This document shows positions 41,836-51,400 of a stretch of DNA of 64,000 nucleotides, piece by piece. The position numbers and the translations under genes were made by a program. The stretch is taken from positions 1 through 64,000 of the forward strand of contig JAXDNY010000072.1 of the NCBI GenBank assembly GCA_034669145.1, read 5' to 3'. Each line of letters starts with the position of its first letter. The stretch's first letter is position 1. The notes below the pieces were generated by a model. It saw only the letters and a program-made list of their open reading frames with translations, was not told the DNA's origin and searched no databases. Source of the DNA: PALSA-894 sp034669145 (GTDB lineage: Bacteria; Pseudomonadota; Alphaproteobacteria; Rhizobiales; Xanthobacteraceae).

Positions 41836-42187
41836 GGCGGCAATGAACGTATGAACGCCTCATGCGTCAAGCGGAACCGGTGAGGTCTGGTTAAAGTGGG
41901 AACAGGACCGACACAACCGGAATCGTGGCAAATTATCATTTCCGATCAATTACTTATGCTGCCAGAGTTCATGCGACCGCGTGTGGCCAAGCAGCGGAAC
42001 CAAAATTCCGCTTCGACCGGCCATCCGCGAAACTCCCTACAAAAATTAACCAAGCAACGTGCAGAGCCGTGCTAGTTTCGCCTAATTCGCGCAGTAGCGC
42101 GTTGTGCCCGGTGGGTCGGCGGCGAATTGAACGCGCCGGACCCGGCTCGGCGGCCACGGGGCCGGCCGAGCGACGGTTGGGGGATGG
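41836..42187. promoter_or_regulatory. Divergent regulatory gap between rmlC and the T1SS operon
   Basis: A 352-bp gap with no ORF. It is more AT-rich in the middle (about 41930-42070) than its flanks, as expected for promoters. A perfect inverted repeat, agcggaa-ccaaaa-ttccgct, lies at 41993-42012. It may be an operator for either gene. A GGGGGATGG stretch just before 42188 is the likely ribosome-binding site for the transporter. I could not place -35/-10 boxes confidently. Confidence 0.5.
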
Positions 42188-44002
42188 ATGTCTTTGATGA
42201 GCGCGGCCCGTCCCGGTAACCGCTCGGCATCGTCGTCGGAGCTGCGCGAGGCGCTGGCTGCGTGCTGGCATGCCTTCATCGCGGTCGCGTTGATGAGCGG
42301 CCTGATCAACATCCTGTATCTGACCGGCTCCTTCTACATGCTCGAGGTTTACGACCGGGTACTGCCGAGCCGTAGCATCCCGACCCTCATCGCGCTCTCG
42401 GTCCTCGCGCTGGCGTTGTTTGCATTCCAGGGCATTCTCGACGTCATCCGCTCGCGTATTCTGGTGCGCGTCGCGGCCTCGCTCGACGAGAAACTGAGCG
42501 GACGCGTTTACGACATTGTGGTTCAGCTACCGATGCGGTCGAAGGGACAGGGCGACGGCCTCGCTCCCTTGCGCGATCTCGATCAGATACGGTCGTTCCT
42601 GGTGAGCACCGGACCTCTTGCACTGTTCGATCTGCCGTGGATGCCGATCTACATCATCCTCTGTTTTCTCTTTCATCCCTGGATCGGATTCGCTGCGCTG
42701 ATCGGCGCGGTCATCCTGACCAGCCTCACGATTCTCTCGGAAATCATGACGCGGCGGCCATCCCGCATGGCGATGATGCATGTGGGCGCGCGCAACACGC
42801 TTGCCGACGCCGGGCGCCGCAACGCCGAGGTCTTGCAGGCGATGGGCATGGCGCCGCGCATGGGCAAGATCTGGGGCGATGCCAACACGAAATATCTCGC
42901 CAGCCAGCTACAGACATCGGACGTGGCGGGCGGTCTTGGTGCAGTTTCAAAAGTGCTGCGTCTCACGCTTCAATCCGGGGTGCTCGGCCTCGGCGCCTAT
43001 CTGGTGATTCAGCAGCAGGCGACCGCCGGCATCATCATCGCGAGCTCGATCATCGTCGCCCGCGCGCTTGCGCCGGTCGAACTCGCGATCGCCAACTGGA
43101 GGGGCTTCGTGTCCGCGCGCCAGAGCTGGCGGCGGCTGTCCGAATTCCTGCAGGCAACCGGCAAAGACTCAGAGCCGATGGCGCTTCCGGCGCCGAAGGG
43201 CACCCTTGCGGTGGAGAACGTCGTCGCCACTCCGCCGGGCGTGCAGCGCGTCGTCGTTCAGGACGTCAACTTCACACTGAAGGCCGGACAAGGGCTGGGC
43301 ATCATCGGACCGAGCGCGTCCGGCAAGTCGTCGCTGGCGCGGCTGCTGGTCGGCGTATGGGTGCCGGCTCGCGGCAAGGTGCGCATCGATGGCGCCGCGA
43401 TGGACCAATGGTCGCCGGCCGATCTCGGCCGACACATCGGCTATCTGCCCCAGGACGTCGAACTGTTCGCCGGAACGGTGGCGCAGAACATCGCCCGGTT
43501 CGAGTCGGAGGCGCCGTCCGACGCGATCATCGCGGCGAGCCAGGCTGCCGGCGTCCATGACCTGATCGTGCGCCTGCCGGAAGGCTACGACACCCAGATC
43601 GGCGAAAGCGGCACGATGCTCTCGGCCGGCCAGCGCCAGCGCATCGCGCTTGCCCGTGCGCTCTACCGCGATCCGTTCCTTGTCGTGCTCGACGAGCCGA
43701 ATTCCAACCTCGATACCGATGGCGACAAGGCGCTGACGCAAGCCATCATGCGCGTGCGGGCGCGCGGCGGCATTGTGGTCGTCGTTGCGCACCGGTCTGC
43801 CGCTCTCGCCGGCGTGGATCAGGTGCTCGCCATGGTCGGCGGGCGCGTGCACGCGCTCGGGCCGCGCGACGAAGTGCTCGCGAAGCTGTTCGCGCCGCAG
43901 CAGCCCGCGGCGGCACCGGCCGCAGGCGTTCCTGCCGTGGCAGCCGCCGGCGGAAGCACCGGGTTGCGGCTCGTCGGTGACGCCGGAGGGACCGCGCCAT
44001 GA
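42188..44002 (+). CDS. Type I secretion ABC transporter, PrtD-like permease/ATPase
   Basis: A 604-residue fused permease-ATPase. The N-terminal ~320 residues hold about six membrane helices (ALMSGLINILYLTGSFYMLEVYDRVLPSRS is the PrtD-type first segment). The C-terminal ATPase has Walker A GPSASGKSSL, LSAGQRQRIALARAL (signature) and LVVLDEPNSNLD (Walker B). No C39 peptidase domain is present. With the following adaptor it forms an inner-membrane T1SS pair; the TolC-type outer-membrane channel is not in the window. The three large repeat proteins to the right are the likely substrates. It overlaps the adaptor by 4 nt. Confidence 0.93.
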   Translation: MSLMSAARPGNRSASSSELREALAACWHAFIAVALMSGLINILYLTGSFYMLEVYDRVLPSRSIPTLIALSVLALALFAFQGILDVIRSRILVRVAASLDEKLSGRVYDIVVQLPMRSKGQGDGLAPLRDLDQIRSFLVSTGPLALFDLPWMPIYIILCFLFHPWIGFAALIGAVILTSLTILSEIMTRRPSRMAMMHVGARNTLADAGRRNAEVLQAMGMAPRMGKIWGDANTKYLASQLQTSDVAGGLGAVSKVLRLTLQSGVLGLGAYLVIQQQATAGIIIASSIIVARALAPVELAIANWRGFVSARQSWRRLSEFLQATGKDSEPMALPAPKGTLAVENVVATPPGVQRVVVQDVNFTLKAGQGLGIIGPSASGKSSLARLLVGVWVPARGKVRIDGAAMDQWSPADLGRHIGYLPQDVELFAGTVAQNIARFESEAPSDAIIAASQAAGVHDLIVRLPEGYDTQIGESGTMLSAGQRQRIALARALYRDPFLVVLDEPNSNLDTDGDKALTQAIMRVRARGGIVVVVAHRSAALAGVDQVLAMVGGRVHALGPRDEVLAKLFAPQQPAAAPAAGVPAVAAAGGSTGLRLVGDAGGTAP

Positions 44003-45291
44003 ATGCGCGCGCATCGATCCGGCGGCACCTGTTCGTCAGCCTGGCGGTGATCGCGCTGCTCGTCGTCGGCCTCGGCGGCTGGGCGGCGACCAGCGAGTTC
44101 GCGGGCGCGGTAATCGCGCAAGGCCAGCTCGTGGTCGATACCAACGTCAAGAAAGTGCAGCACCCAACCGGCGGCGTGGTCGCCGAATTGCGCGTGCGCG
44201 ATGGCGATCTGGTGAACGCCGGCGACATCGTCATCAAGCTCGACGACACCCAGACCAAAGCCAATCTCGCGATCGTGGTGAAAGGCCTGTACGAATTCGG
44301 CGCCCGGCGCGCGCGCGAGGAAGCGGAGCTTGAAGGCCGGGACCGGATCGACTTTCCAGCCGATCTGCTGTCGCGCCAGGACGATCCCGAGATCGGCCCT
44401 CTCGTCCGGGGCGAATCCGAGCTGTTCAACATCCGCCGCAGGACGCGCGAAGGGTCGAAGGCGCAGCTTGCCGAACGCGTTGCGCAGTCGGAGGAAGAGA
44501 TCGGCGGCCTGATCGCCCAAGTCGCCTCGAAGGACAAGCAGGTCGAGTGGATCAAGAAAGAACTCGAAGGCGTGCGCGAACTATGGGCGAAGCAGCTCGT
44601 TCAGTTCAACCGGGTCACGACACTGGAACGCGAGCAGGCGCGCCTTGAGGGCGAGCGCGGCCAGCTCGTGGCGGCGATCGCGCAGTCGAAGGGCAAGATC
44701 GCCGAAACCAAGATACAGATCCTGCAGATCGATCACGACCTGCGCACCGAGGTCGGCAAGGATCTCGCCGACATCCGCGGCAAGACGGCCGAACTCGTCG
44801 AGAAGAAGGTCGCCGCCGAGGATCAGCTCAAGCGTGTCGACATCCGCGCGCCGCAGAACGGGATGGTGCATCAGCTCGACGTTCACACCGTCGGCGGCGT
44901 CGTCTCGGCCGGCCAGCAGATCATGCTGATCGTGCCGGCTGCCGACAAGCTGATCGTCGAGGCCAAGGTGCAGCCGCAGGACATCGACCAGGTGCGGGTT
45001 GGGCAGGCTGCGGTGCTTCGTTTCTCCGCCTTCAGCAGCCGCACGACACCGGAACTCAACGGCGTGGTCGCGGTCGTATCGGCCGACGTGTCGCAGGATC
45101 AACGAACGGGCGCGAGCTACTACACGGTGCGGATTGCAGTTTCACAGAGCGAGATCGCGCGGCTTGAAGGACTGAAGCTGGTGCCCGGAATGCCGGTCGA
45201 GGCGTTCATTCAGACGACGATCCGCACGGTCGTCTCGTACTTTGTCCGACCGCTGCAGGATCAGCTCGCGAAAACGTTCCGCGAGAAGTAA
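43999..45291 (+). CDS. HlyD/PrtE-family membrane fusion (adaptor) protein
   Basis: A 430-residue protein. One N-terminal membrane helix (SLAVIALLVVGLGGWAATSEFAG) is followed by a lipoyl-like barrel half (GQLVVDTNVKKVQHPTGGVVAELRVRDGDLVNAGD). Long coiled-coil hairpins at ~100-290 carry Glu/Lys/Arg-rich repeats. The second barrel half and beta-barrel end with ASYYTVRIAVSQSE and VPGMPVEAFIQT. It links the ABC transporter to the outer-membrane channel. The ATGA overlap with the transporter gene shows coupling. Confidence 0.93.
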   Translation: MNARASIRRHLFVSLAVIALLVVGLGGWAATSEFAGAVIAQGQLVVDTNVKKVQHPTGGVVAELRVRDGDLVNAGDIVIKLDDTQTKANLAIVVKGLYEFGARRAREEAELEGRDRIDFPADLLSRQDDPEIGPLVRGESELFNIRRRTREGSKAQLAERVAQSEEEIGGLIAQVASKDKQVEWIKKELEGVRELWAKQLVQFNRVTTLEREQARLEGERGQLVAAIAQSKGKIAETKIQILQIDHDLRTEVGKDLADIRGKTAELVEKKVAAEDQLKRVDIRAPQNGMVHQLDVHTVGGVVSAGQQIMLIVPAADKLIVEAKVQPQDIDQVRVGQAAVLRFSAFSSRTTPELNGVVAVVSADVSQDQRTGASYYTVRIAVSQSEIARLEGLKLVPGMPVEAFIQTTIRTVVSYFVRPLQDQLAKTFREK

Positions 45292-45462
45292 CCGGTTAGT
45301 CGAGTTCCGTAGCCGCGTAGCGGCTGATGATGGATCGTATTTGATTCAATCGCGCGCCGCAGTTTTGTAATTATTCAACACATTTTGGCCAAGACGGAGA
45401 TTCATTTGCGTTAGATTCGTGACCGCGAATCGCTTTGCGGGCGGAAGGGGAATAGACCGAAG
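45292..45462 (+). promoter_or_regulatory. Upstream region of the metalloprotease gene
   Basis: A 171-bp gap with an AT-rich centre (45355-45420) suitable for a promoter. A small perfect inverted repeat, agccgc-gta-gcggct, lies at 45311-45325 just after the adaptor stop; no T-tract follows. A GGAAGGGGAATAG stretch precedes the ATG at 45463. Promoter boxes could not be assigned. Confidence 0.4.
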
Positions 45463-48400
45463 ATGTGCGGACTTTGTAGCCTCGCAGGTGTCGTTTCAGG
45501 CGGACCGGGTTGCCAGGACCTCTCCGATCCGGGCGACGCGGGGGCTGACGCCGGGACCAATGCGCTGGATGCGGGGGTGAGCGCTCCTCCTGCTTTCTCG
45601 CTGCCGCAGATCATCCAGCAGCTCCGCACGCAATGGGGCGGCTCCTCGGAAGGCGTCACGGCATCCTGGGGCGGCAGCGCCGCCATCAATTATTACATCG
45701 GCGGCACGCCCTACACGTCCGGAAGCGGCGAGATTCCCTACAAAACGACCATGACGTCGTTGATGCTGACGCGCGCCGTGCTGGCATTCGAGCTATGGGA
45801 CGACCTGATCGCACGCGATCTCAATCAGGCCTCGAGCCCGGCGTTCGGGCAAATTCAGTTCGAATACGCGACGCAAACGTACAACGCGAACGGCGTGCTG
45901 AGCACCAACGGCGGCACCTATTCGGGGTCGTGGACCACCAGCAGCAGCACCCCCAACGGATACGGCACGGCGAACTACAACATCACCCGCAACGAGATCT
46001 GGCTGAACAGCAACTGGTCCTCGCACAACCAGGACAGCGACATGTATTTCGGAGGCTACGGCTTCCAAACCTACATGCACGAGATTGGCCACTCGCTGGG
46101 TCTCAGCCATCCCGGCACCTACGATGCGGGCAACGGCGGAACGATCACCTACGCCAACAATGCCGAGTATGCGCAGGACAATCGCCAATACACCATCATG
46201 TCGTATTTCGGCGGTTACTCGCCCACCGCCAACAGCTGGCAGCAGGACGGCACGTTCTCCAACTGGCTCTATTCCTCGACGCCGATGCTGCACGATGTGG
46301 CGGCGATCCAGGCGATCTACGGCGCCGACATGACCACGCGCGCCGGCGACACGACCTACGGCTTCAACAGCAATGCCGGGCGTGACGTCTTCGACTTCAC
46401 TATCGACATCCAGCCGATCGTCACGATCTGGGACGCGGGCGGCAACGACACCGTCGATCTTTCGGGCTACTCGGCCAATCAGCGGATCGATCTCAACGCC
46501 GGCACCTATTCCGACGTCGGGGGCATGTTCGGTAATTTCGCGATCGCGTTCAACGTGACGCTCGAGACCGCCATCGGCGGCTCGGGGAGCGACACAATCG
46601 TCGGCAACGCGGCCAACAACACGCTGAAAGGCAACGGCGGAAACGATACCATCAACGGCGGCGACGGCATCGATACGGCAGTATTTTCGGGAGTACGCGC
46701 GCAGTACACGCTGACCGACCTCGGCAGCGGCAATGTCCGTGTGACGGGGCCGGACGGCACCGACACGCTGTCCAATGTCGAGTACCTGAGATTTTCCGAC
46801 GTCACGCTGCCGTGGCCGTCCGATCCCGATCTCCTTATCGTCAACTTCGCCCTCGGCAGTACCACGGCGAGCTACACCGTCTATGACACTGGCGGGCCGT
46901 CGCCCGCCTCGACAGCGGGACTCTATCTTTCAACAGACAGCACGATCACCACGGCGGACACGCTTCTGGCCGCAAGCGTGGTATCAGCACTCAGCGGCGG
47001 CGGCACCGAGAACAAGAATGTTCCGCTCGGATTGCCGGCCAACCTGACGCCGGGGACGTATTATCTCGGCATCATCGCCGACACCGGCGGGCAAGTCACT
47101 GAGAGCAACGAGACAAACAACGTCTCGAACGTCATTGCCGTCATTCTCGGCAACGCCAGTGCGAATGTGATGAACGGCACGGCGGCCGGCGACACGATGT
47201 ACGGGCTTGCCGGGACCGACACACTGAACGGCGCCGGCGGGGCGGACTTGCTGACCGGCGGAGCCAACGCCGACAAGTTCGTGTTCGACGGCACAGCGTT
47301 GAGCAATGCACAATCCGGCGTAGTCGATCGGGTCACCGACTACGATCAGGGCGGCGGCGCTTTCAACGCTGCGGAGGGCGACCAGATCGACCTGTCCGCG
47401 ATCTTGTCCGCGGCCTTCACCGGCGGGCAATCGGCCGGGGCGCTGGTGCGTGTGGTCGCAGCCGGTTCCTACGCGACTCTGCAGGTCGATCCCGACGGGA
47501 CAGCGAATGGCACGACGTGGACCACCCTCGCCCGGCTCGACGGCATTGGAATGGGTCACAACGTCAATGTGATCCTCAACGCCGCTCAACCGGCCGGTGT
47601 CTCGCTCAGCGTGCAGCCCGACCAACTGTCCCGTAGTTTCGACGGTGACGGCAACACCGACCTTCTGTGGCAGCGTGACGACGGCACGCCTGCGGTTTGG
47701 TTGATGAGCGGCACCAGCGTCGTCTCGATGGGACCTCCCCTCTCCAATCCGGGCCCGTCATGGCACGCGATCGACTCGGCGGACTTCAACGGCGACGGCA
47801 AGGCGGACGTCCTCTGGCAGAATACGGACGGCACGCCCGCGGTGTGGCTGATGAACGGGACGAGCGTGCTGGCTATGGGCGGCGCTCTCGTCAACCCCGG
47901 CCCGACCTGGCACGCAAAGGCCGCGGCCGACTTCAATGGCGACGGCAAGGCCGACATCCTTTGGCAGAACGACAGCGGCCTCGCGGGCGTTTGGCTGATG
48001 GACGGCACGAATGTGATGTCGACCGGCGGAGGGCTCAATAATCCCGGACCGACCTGGCATGTCGTGGGTGCCGGCGATTTCAACGGTGACGGCAAGGCCG
48101 ACATTCTCTGGCAAAACAGCGACGGCATGCCGGGAGTGTGGCTGATGAACGGGACGAGCCTGATTTCGGCGAGTGGCGGCCTACCGAATAACAATCCCGC
48201 GTGGCACGCGAAGGCCGTGGGCGATTTCGACGGCAATGGCAAGGCGGACATCGTGTTCCAGCATGACGACGGCACGCCCGCCGTGTGGCTGATGGATGGC
48301 ACCAGCGTCGCCTCGACGGGCCCTGGCCTCGCCAATCCAGGTCCGACCTGGCACATCAAGGAAGCCAGCGACTTCAACGGCGACGGCAAGGCCGACCTCT

Positions 48401-48510
48401 TGTGGCAGAACGACAACGGCCTCGTGGGCGTGTGGCTGATGAACGGCACCGGCGTGATCTCCCCCAGCGGGGCAATCCCGGATCCCGGTAACGGATGGCA
48501 TTTGATCTAG
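45463..48510 (+). CDS. Serralysin-type metalloprotease with RTX, CARDB-like and FG-GAP repeats
   Basis: A 1015-residue protein with no signal peptide, as expected for T1SS cargo. Residues ~60-320 are an M10 metzincin: HEIGHSLGLSH at 206-216 (three zinc His and catalytic Glu) and the Met-turn YTIMSYFGGY. RTX-like calcium repeats occur at ~370-410 (GGSGSDTIVG, GNGGNDTING). A CARDB-like domain lies at ~450-560, with a second RTX stretch at ~560-610. Residues ~724-1015 are six 49-residue FG-GAP/VCBS-like repeats (DFNGDGKADILWQ...VWLMDG). It ends PGNGWHLI. It is the probable cargo of the adjacent transporter. Confidence 0.9.
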   Translation: MCGLCSLAGVVSGGPGCQDLSDPGDAGADAGTNALDAGVSAPPAFSLPQIIQQLRTQWGGSSEGVTASWGGSAAINYYIGGTPYTSGSGEIPYKTTMTSLMLTRAVLAFELWDDLIARDLNQASSPAFGQIQFEYATQTYNANGVLSTNGGTYSGSWTTSSSTPNGYGTANYNITRNEIWLNSNWSSHNQDSDMYFGGYGFQTYMHEIGHSLGLSHPGTYDAGNGGTITYANNAEYAQDNRQYTIMSYFGGYSPTANSWQQDGTFSNWLYSSTPMLHDVAAIQAIYGADMTTRAGDTTYGFNSNAGRDVFDFTIDIQPIVTIWDAGGNDTVDLSGYSANQRIDLNAGTYSDVGGMFGNFAIAFNVTLETAIGGSGSDTIVGNAANNTLKGNGGNDTINGGDGIDTAVFSGVRAQYTLTDLGSGNVRVTGPDGTDTLSNVEYLRFSDVTLPWPSDPDLLIVNFALGSTTASYTVYDTGGPSPASTAGLYLSTDSTITTADTLLAASVVSALSGGGTENKNVPLGLPANLTPGTYYLGIIADTGGQVTESNETNNVSNVIAVILGNASANVMNGTAAGDTMYGLAGTDTLNGAGGADLLTGGANADKFVFDGTALSNAQSGVVDRVTDYDQGGGAFNAAEGDQIDLSAILSAAFTGGQSAGALVRVVAAGSYATLQVDPDGTANGTTWTTLARLDGIGMGHNVNVILNAAQPAGVSLSVQPDQLSRSFDGDGNTDLLWQRDDGTPAVWLMSGTSVVSMGPPLSNPGPSWHAIDSADFNGDGKADVLWQNTDGTPAVWLMNGTSVLAMGGALVNPGPTWHAKAAADFNGDGKADILWQNDSGLAGVWLMDGTNVMSTGGGLNNPGPTWHVVGAGDFNGDGKADILWQNSDGMPGVWLMNGTSLISASGGLPNNNPAWHAKAVGDFDGNGKADIVFQHDDGTPAVWLMDGTSVASTGPGLANPGPTWHIKEASDFNGDGKADLLWQNDNGLVGVWLMNGTGVISPSGAIPDPGNGWHLI
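47630..48507 (+). repeat. Tandem 147-bp (49-aa) FG-GAP-like repeats, six copies (protease C-terminus)
   Basis: Six in-frame repeats with core FNGDGKADILWQN and then VWLMDGT, with a period of 49 residues. The Asp/Asn-rich DxNxDGxxD part is a calcium-binding-type loop. The repeats match those in the two neighbouring large proteins closely at both DNA and protein level, so recombination between the three genes is possible. Confidence 0.85.
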
Positions 48511-49003
48511 GACGTGGACTCATTGAAGCGCAGCCATAGTCGTATGGATGCAAGCTGGACGATTTAGTCCATGTCGCTGGCGCCGATTGCAAAAAGGCGG
48601 AAAGGTCCGCAGAGGCTTCGTCCGGCACCGGCCTATTTCAGATCGAGCCGCAGAAATCCGCCGTCGACCGGGATCATCGTGCAAGTGCCGTACCGCGTCC
48701 GATGCCGGCGCTCGCGCCGGTGACAAAACAGCGCCTGCCGACGAGTCCGAGGTCCATGACGTTGTCCTGTGACGCTAGGCCTAACCAGCCTTGCGGCATC
48801 ATGGCAAGGGAGCAATGTCTGAAACTGGGCCTCGGCGACCTTCGACGATGTCCGCTTTCGCGCCGTTGCTAGGGGTCAAGCGGACATCAGTCGGCCAACC
48901 AAATAGTGAGTACACAGACTAGTTGTTATCGAACAAAACTACTCCGGCGCATGAGGGCGGGCGCGTGCCGCAGTCACGCCGCGCCTTTCTCGTTCGCGAC
49001 AGA
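48511..49003. other. 493-bp gap between convergent genes
   Basis: The gap lies between the protease gene (plus) and the sugar dehydrogenase gene (minus), which converge here. It contains a collapsed SDR gene remnant at 48633-48757. I see no other ORF, tRNA or clear terminator. Confidence 0.6.
48633..48757 (-). pseudogene. Short-chain dehydrogenase remnant with large internal deletion
   Basis: Reading minus from the ATG at 48757: MDLGLVGRRCFVTGASAGIG then RGTALAR, a classic SDR start with the TGxxxGIG cofactor motif, followed at once by a stop. In another frame across the same junction it reads TMIPVDGGFLRLDLK and stops, which is the usual SDR C-terminus (VDGGF). Only the two ends remain, fused with loss of about 200 codons and a frame change. 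A 5-bp GCACG-type microhomology may have mediated the deletion. The fragment is non-functional. Confidence 0.8.
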
Positions 49004-51400
49004 TCAGATGATGTGCCAAGTGGCGCCGGGGTTGGAGAGCGCGGGGCCTAACGTTGCGACATTCACGCCGTCCATCAGCCACACCGCCGGCCGCCCATCA
49101 TCGTGCTGCCACAAGATGTCGGCCTTGCCGTCACCATTGAAATCCTCGGCTTCCTTCACGTGCCATCCTGGGCCGGGGTTCTGTAACGCGGGCCCGGTCG
49201 CCAGCACATTCACGCCGTCCATCAGCCACACCGCCGGCGTGCCATCGTTGTTCTGCCAGAGAATGTCGGCCTTGCCGTCGGCATTGAAATCACCGGCCCC
49301 GACCGCGTGCCATGACGGGCCCGGATTGGACAGAGCGCCGCCGGTCAGCAGCACACTCGTGCCGTTCATCAGCCAAACGCCCGGCGTGCCGTTGTCGTTC
49401 TGCCAGAGAATGTCGGCCTTGCCATCGGCGTTGAAATCGGCCGCGGCCTTCTCGTGCCAGGTCGGTCCAGGATTGGGAAGTGCGGGCCCGGTCGAGAGAA
49501 CGCTGGTGCCGTCCATTAGCCAGACCGCCGGCGTGCCGCTGTCGTTCTGCCACAGGATGTCTGCCTTGCCGTCGCCGTTGAAGTCGGCCGCTTCGTTCGC
49601 GTGCCAGCTCGGGCCGGGATTGGAGAGCGCGCCGCCGGTCTGCAGCACGCTGGTGCCGTTCATCAACCAGACAGCCGGCGTGCCGTCGGTGTTCTGCCAC
49701 AGGATGTCAGCCTTGCCTTCGCCGTTGAAGTCGCCGCCGTCCTTGACCTGCCAGGCCGGTCCGGGGTTCTGCAGCGCTGCACCGGCGGAGGCGAGCGACG
49801 TGCCATCCATCAACCAGACCGCAGGCGTGCCGTTGGTGTTCTGCCAAAGGATGTCCGATTTTTCGTTCCCGTCGAAATCATTCTTGGCATTGTTGATGAA
49901 GTCATCCGCGCTCAGACTGCTTCGCTGCACATTCCGCAGCGTGATCGAGTTGCCGCCTCCAAAATCGATCAGCGTGTCGTTTCCGACCTGCGTGGCCCGC
50001 GCGAGCACGTCGGCGAACGTGTTGACGTTCGGGACCATCACAAGGCGGATGCGGTCTTCGCTGCCCGGGCCCGCGGCAAAACCGAAAATCGTATCGGCGC
50101 CATCGCCGGCGCGATAGATGAAACGATCGTCGCCCGCGCCGCCGTTGAGGAAATCCGCTCCAGTTCCGCCATCGAGCCGGTCGTTGCCGGCGCCGCCGAA
50201 CAACCGATCGTTGCCGGCGCCGCCCTCCAGCGTATCGCCGGCATCCGACGATACGACAGTCGGCGTCAGCCGGAACACCTCGCCGGAGTGATCAACAACG
50301 TAGAGATTGCCGCGCGCGTCCTCGCCGAACGAGGCGGGAAAATTGAGGCTGCCTGCACTGGGGCCAATCTGGCTGGTGCGGTCCGTCGCGACCCAGTTCG
50401 TGCCGTCAAATCTCAACGTGAAGACCTTGTTCTGGATGTAGTCGGCGAAGAAATACTGCCCTTGCAATCCGTCGCCTTCACCGCGGTAGACGTAGCCGCC
50501 GGTGACCGACGCACCGCTGCCGTGCGGATAGGTGAAGATCGGATTGGTGAAGCTGGGATTCGAACCCACGCCTTCAACGATCGGCCAGCCGTAGTTCGCG
50601 CCGCTCTGCCCGAGGTTGATCTCCTCGAACGAGCTCTCGCCGACATTCCCGATGAAAAATGCCCCGGTCGCAGAGTCGAAGCTGTCGCGCCACGGATTGC
50701 GCAGGCCGAAGGCGAAGATCTCCTCGCGCACGCCGCCGCCCGCGCCGACGAAGGGATTGTCGGAGGGAATCTGGTAGGCCGTTCCGGTCGGATTGACGTC
50801 GATGCGCAGGATCTTGCCGAGCAGGTTCGTATTGTCCTGCGCGTTCGCCGGCACGCCGACGTCGCCGGTGGCGATGTAGAGGTAGCCGTCCGGCCCGAAA
50901 CCGAGCCAGCCCGCGTTGTGGTTGCCGTTGGTGGCAGGTCCGACGTCGAGAATGAGGTCGCGGGTGGTTGCTGCCACATTGGGATCGCCGGACACGTGGT
51001 AACGCCACACTTCGTTACGCCCAGTGGTGGACGTCGCATAAACATAGAAGGCGCCGTTGGTGGCGTAGTCGGGATCGAAAGCGAGACCGAGCAAGCCCGT
51101 TTCGCTCCCATTGGAGACCGGAACGGTCAGGAACGTGCCGCCCAGCTGTCCGCCGAATCCCGCCTCCAGATTGACAATCCTGATCCTCCCTTCCTGGATG
51201 ACGATGAAGAGTCGGCCGGTGTCGGCCGGCGGCGCCGTCACGTAGAGCGGGCCGCCGATAATCCCGGTCGCAAAACGTACGGACGCCAATGTGGCGTTCG
51301 CATAATCCGCGTTCGGATCGAACCCGTAGATCAGGTCGTCGCCACCGGTGCCGGTCAGCGTGTTGCTGCCGTCATTGCCGCTCACGATGTTCATTGCCAT
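49004..51400 (-). CDS. PQQ-type sugar (glucose/sorbosone) dehydrogenase with RTX and FG-GAP repeats
   Basis: A 798-residue protein without a signal peptide. Residues 6-26 are an RTX-like nonapeptide stretch (GNDGSNTLTG, GTGGDDLIYG). Residues ~35-375 are a GSDH beta-propeller: ETGLLGLAFDP, NHNAGWLGFGPDGYLYIATGD (catalytic-type His161) and GLRNPWRDSFD. Residues ~385-445 are canonical RTX repeats (GGAGNDRLFGG, GGTGADFLNGG). Residues ~505-798 are six 49-residue FG-GAP-like repeats ending NPGATWHII. PQQ sugar dehydrogenases usually use Sec/Tat signals, so the RTX-flanked form implies T1SS export. The substrate is unknown. Confidence 0.88.
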   Translation of the reverse strand: MAMNIVSGNDGSNTLTGTGGDDLIYGFDPNADYANATLASVRFATGIIGGPLYVTAPPADTGRLFIVIQEGRIRIVNLEAGFGGQLGGTFLTVPVSNGSETGLLGLAFDPDYATNGAFYVYATSTTGRNEVWRYHVSGDPNVAATTRDLILDVGPATNGNHNAGWLGFGPDGYLYIATGDVGVPANAQDNTNLLGKILRIDVNPTGTAYQIPSDNPFVGAGGGVREEIFAFGLRNPWRDSFDSATGAFFIGNVGESSFEEINLGQSGANYGWPIVEGVGSNPSFTNPIFTYPHGSGASVTGGYVYRGEGDGLQGQYFFADYIQNKVFTLRFDGTNWVATDRTSQIGPSAGSLNFPASFGEDARGNLYVVDHSGEVFRLTPTVVSSDAGDTLEGGAGNDRLFGGAGNDRLDGGTGADFLNGGAGDDRFIYRAGDGADTIFGFAAGPGSEDRIRLVMVPNVNTFADVLARATQVGNDTLIDFGGGNSITLRNVQRSSLSADDFINNAKNDFDGNEKSDILWQNTNGTPAVWLMDGTSLASAGAALQNPGPAWQVKDGGDFNGEGKADILWQNTDGTPAVWLMNGTSVLQTGGALSNPGPSWHANEAADFNGDGKADILWQNDSGTPAVWLMDGTSVLSTGPALPNPGPTWHEKAAADFNADGKADILWQNDNGTPGVWLMNGTSVLLTGGALSNPGPSWHAVGAGDFNADGKADILWQNNDGTPAVWLMDGVNVLATGPALQNPGPGWHVKEAEDFNGDGKADILWQHDDGRPAVWLMDGVNVATLGPALSNPGATWHII
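49007..49888 (-). repeat. Tandem 147-bp (49-aa) FG-GAP-like repeats, six copies (dehydrogenase C-terminus)
   Basis: Six in-frame copies with core FN[GA]DGKADILWQN and VWLMDGT, a period of 49 residues, ending NPGATWHII at the stop. They closely match the arrays of the protease and the giant protein. Confidence 0.85.

Noticed and set aside
42188..45291. Peptidase-containing bacteriocin exporter
   Set aside because: The transporter has no N-terminal C39 peptidase domain and the helical part is PrtD-like; no double-glycine leader peptides were seen.
45463..45500. Class II glutamine amidotransferase start (MCGLC) at the protease N-terminus
   Set aside because: Only the first few residues resemble MCGI-type N-termini; the rest is a serralysin-type protease with no amidotransferase domain.
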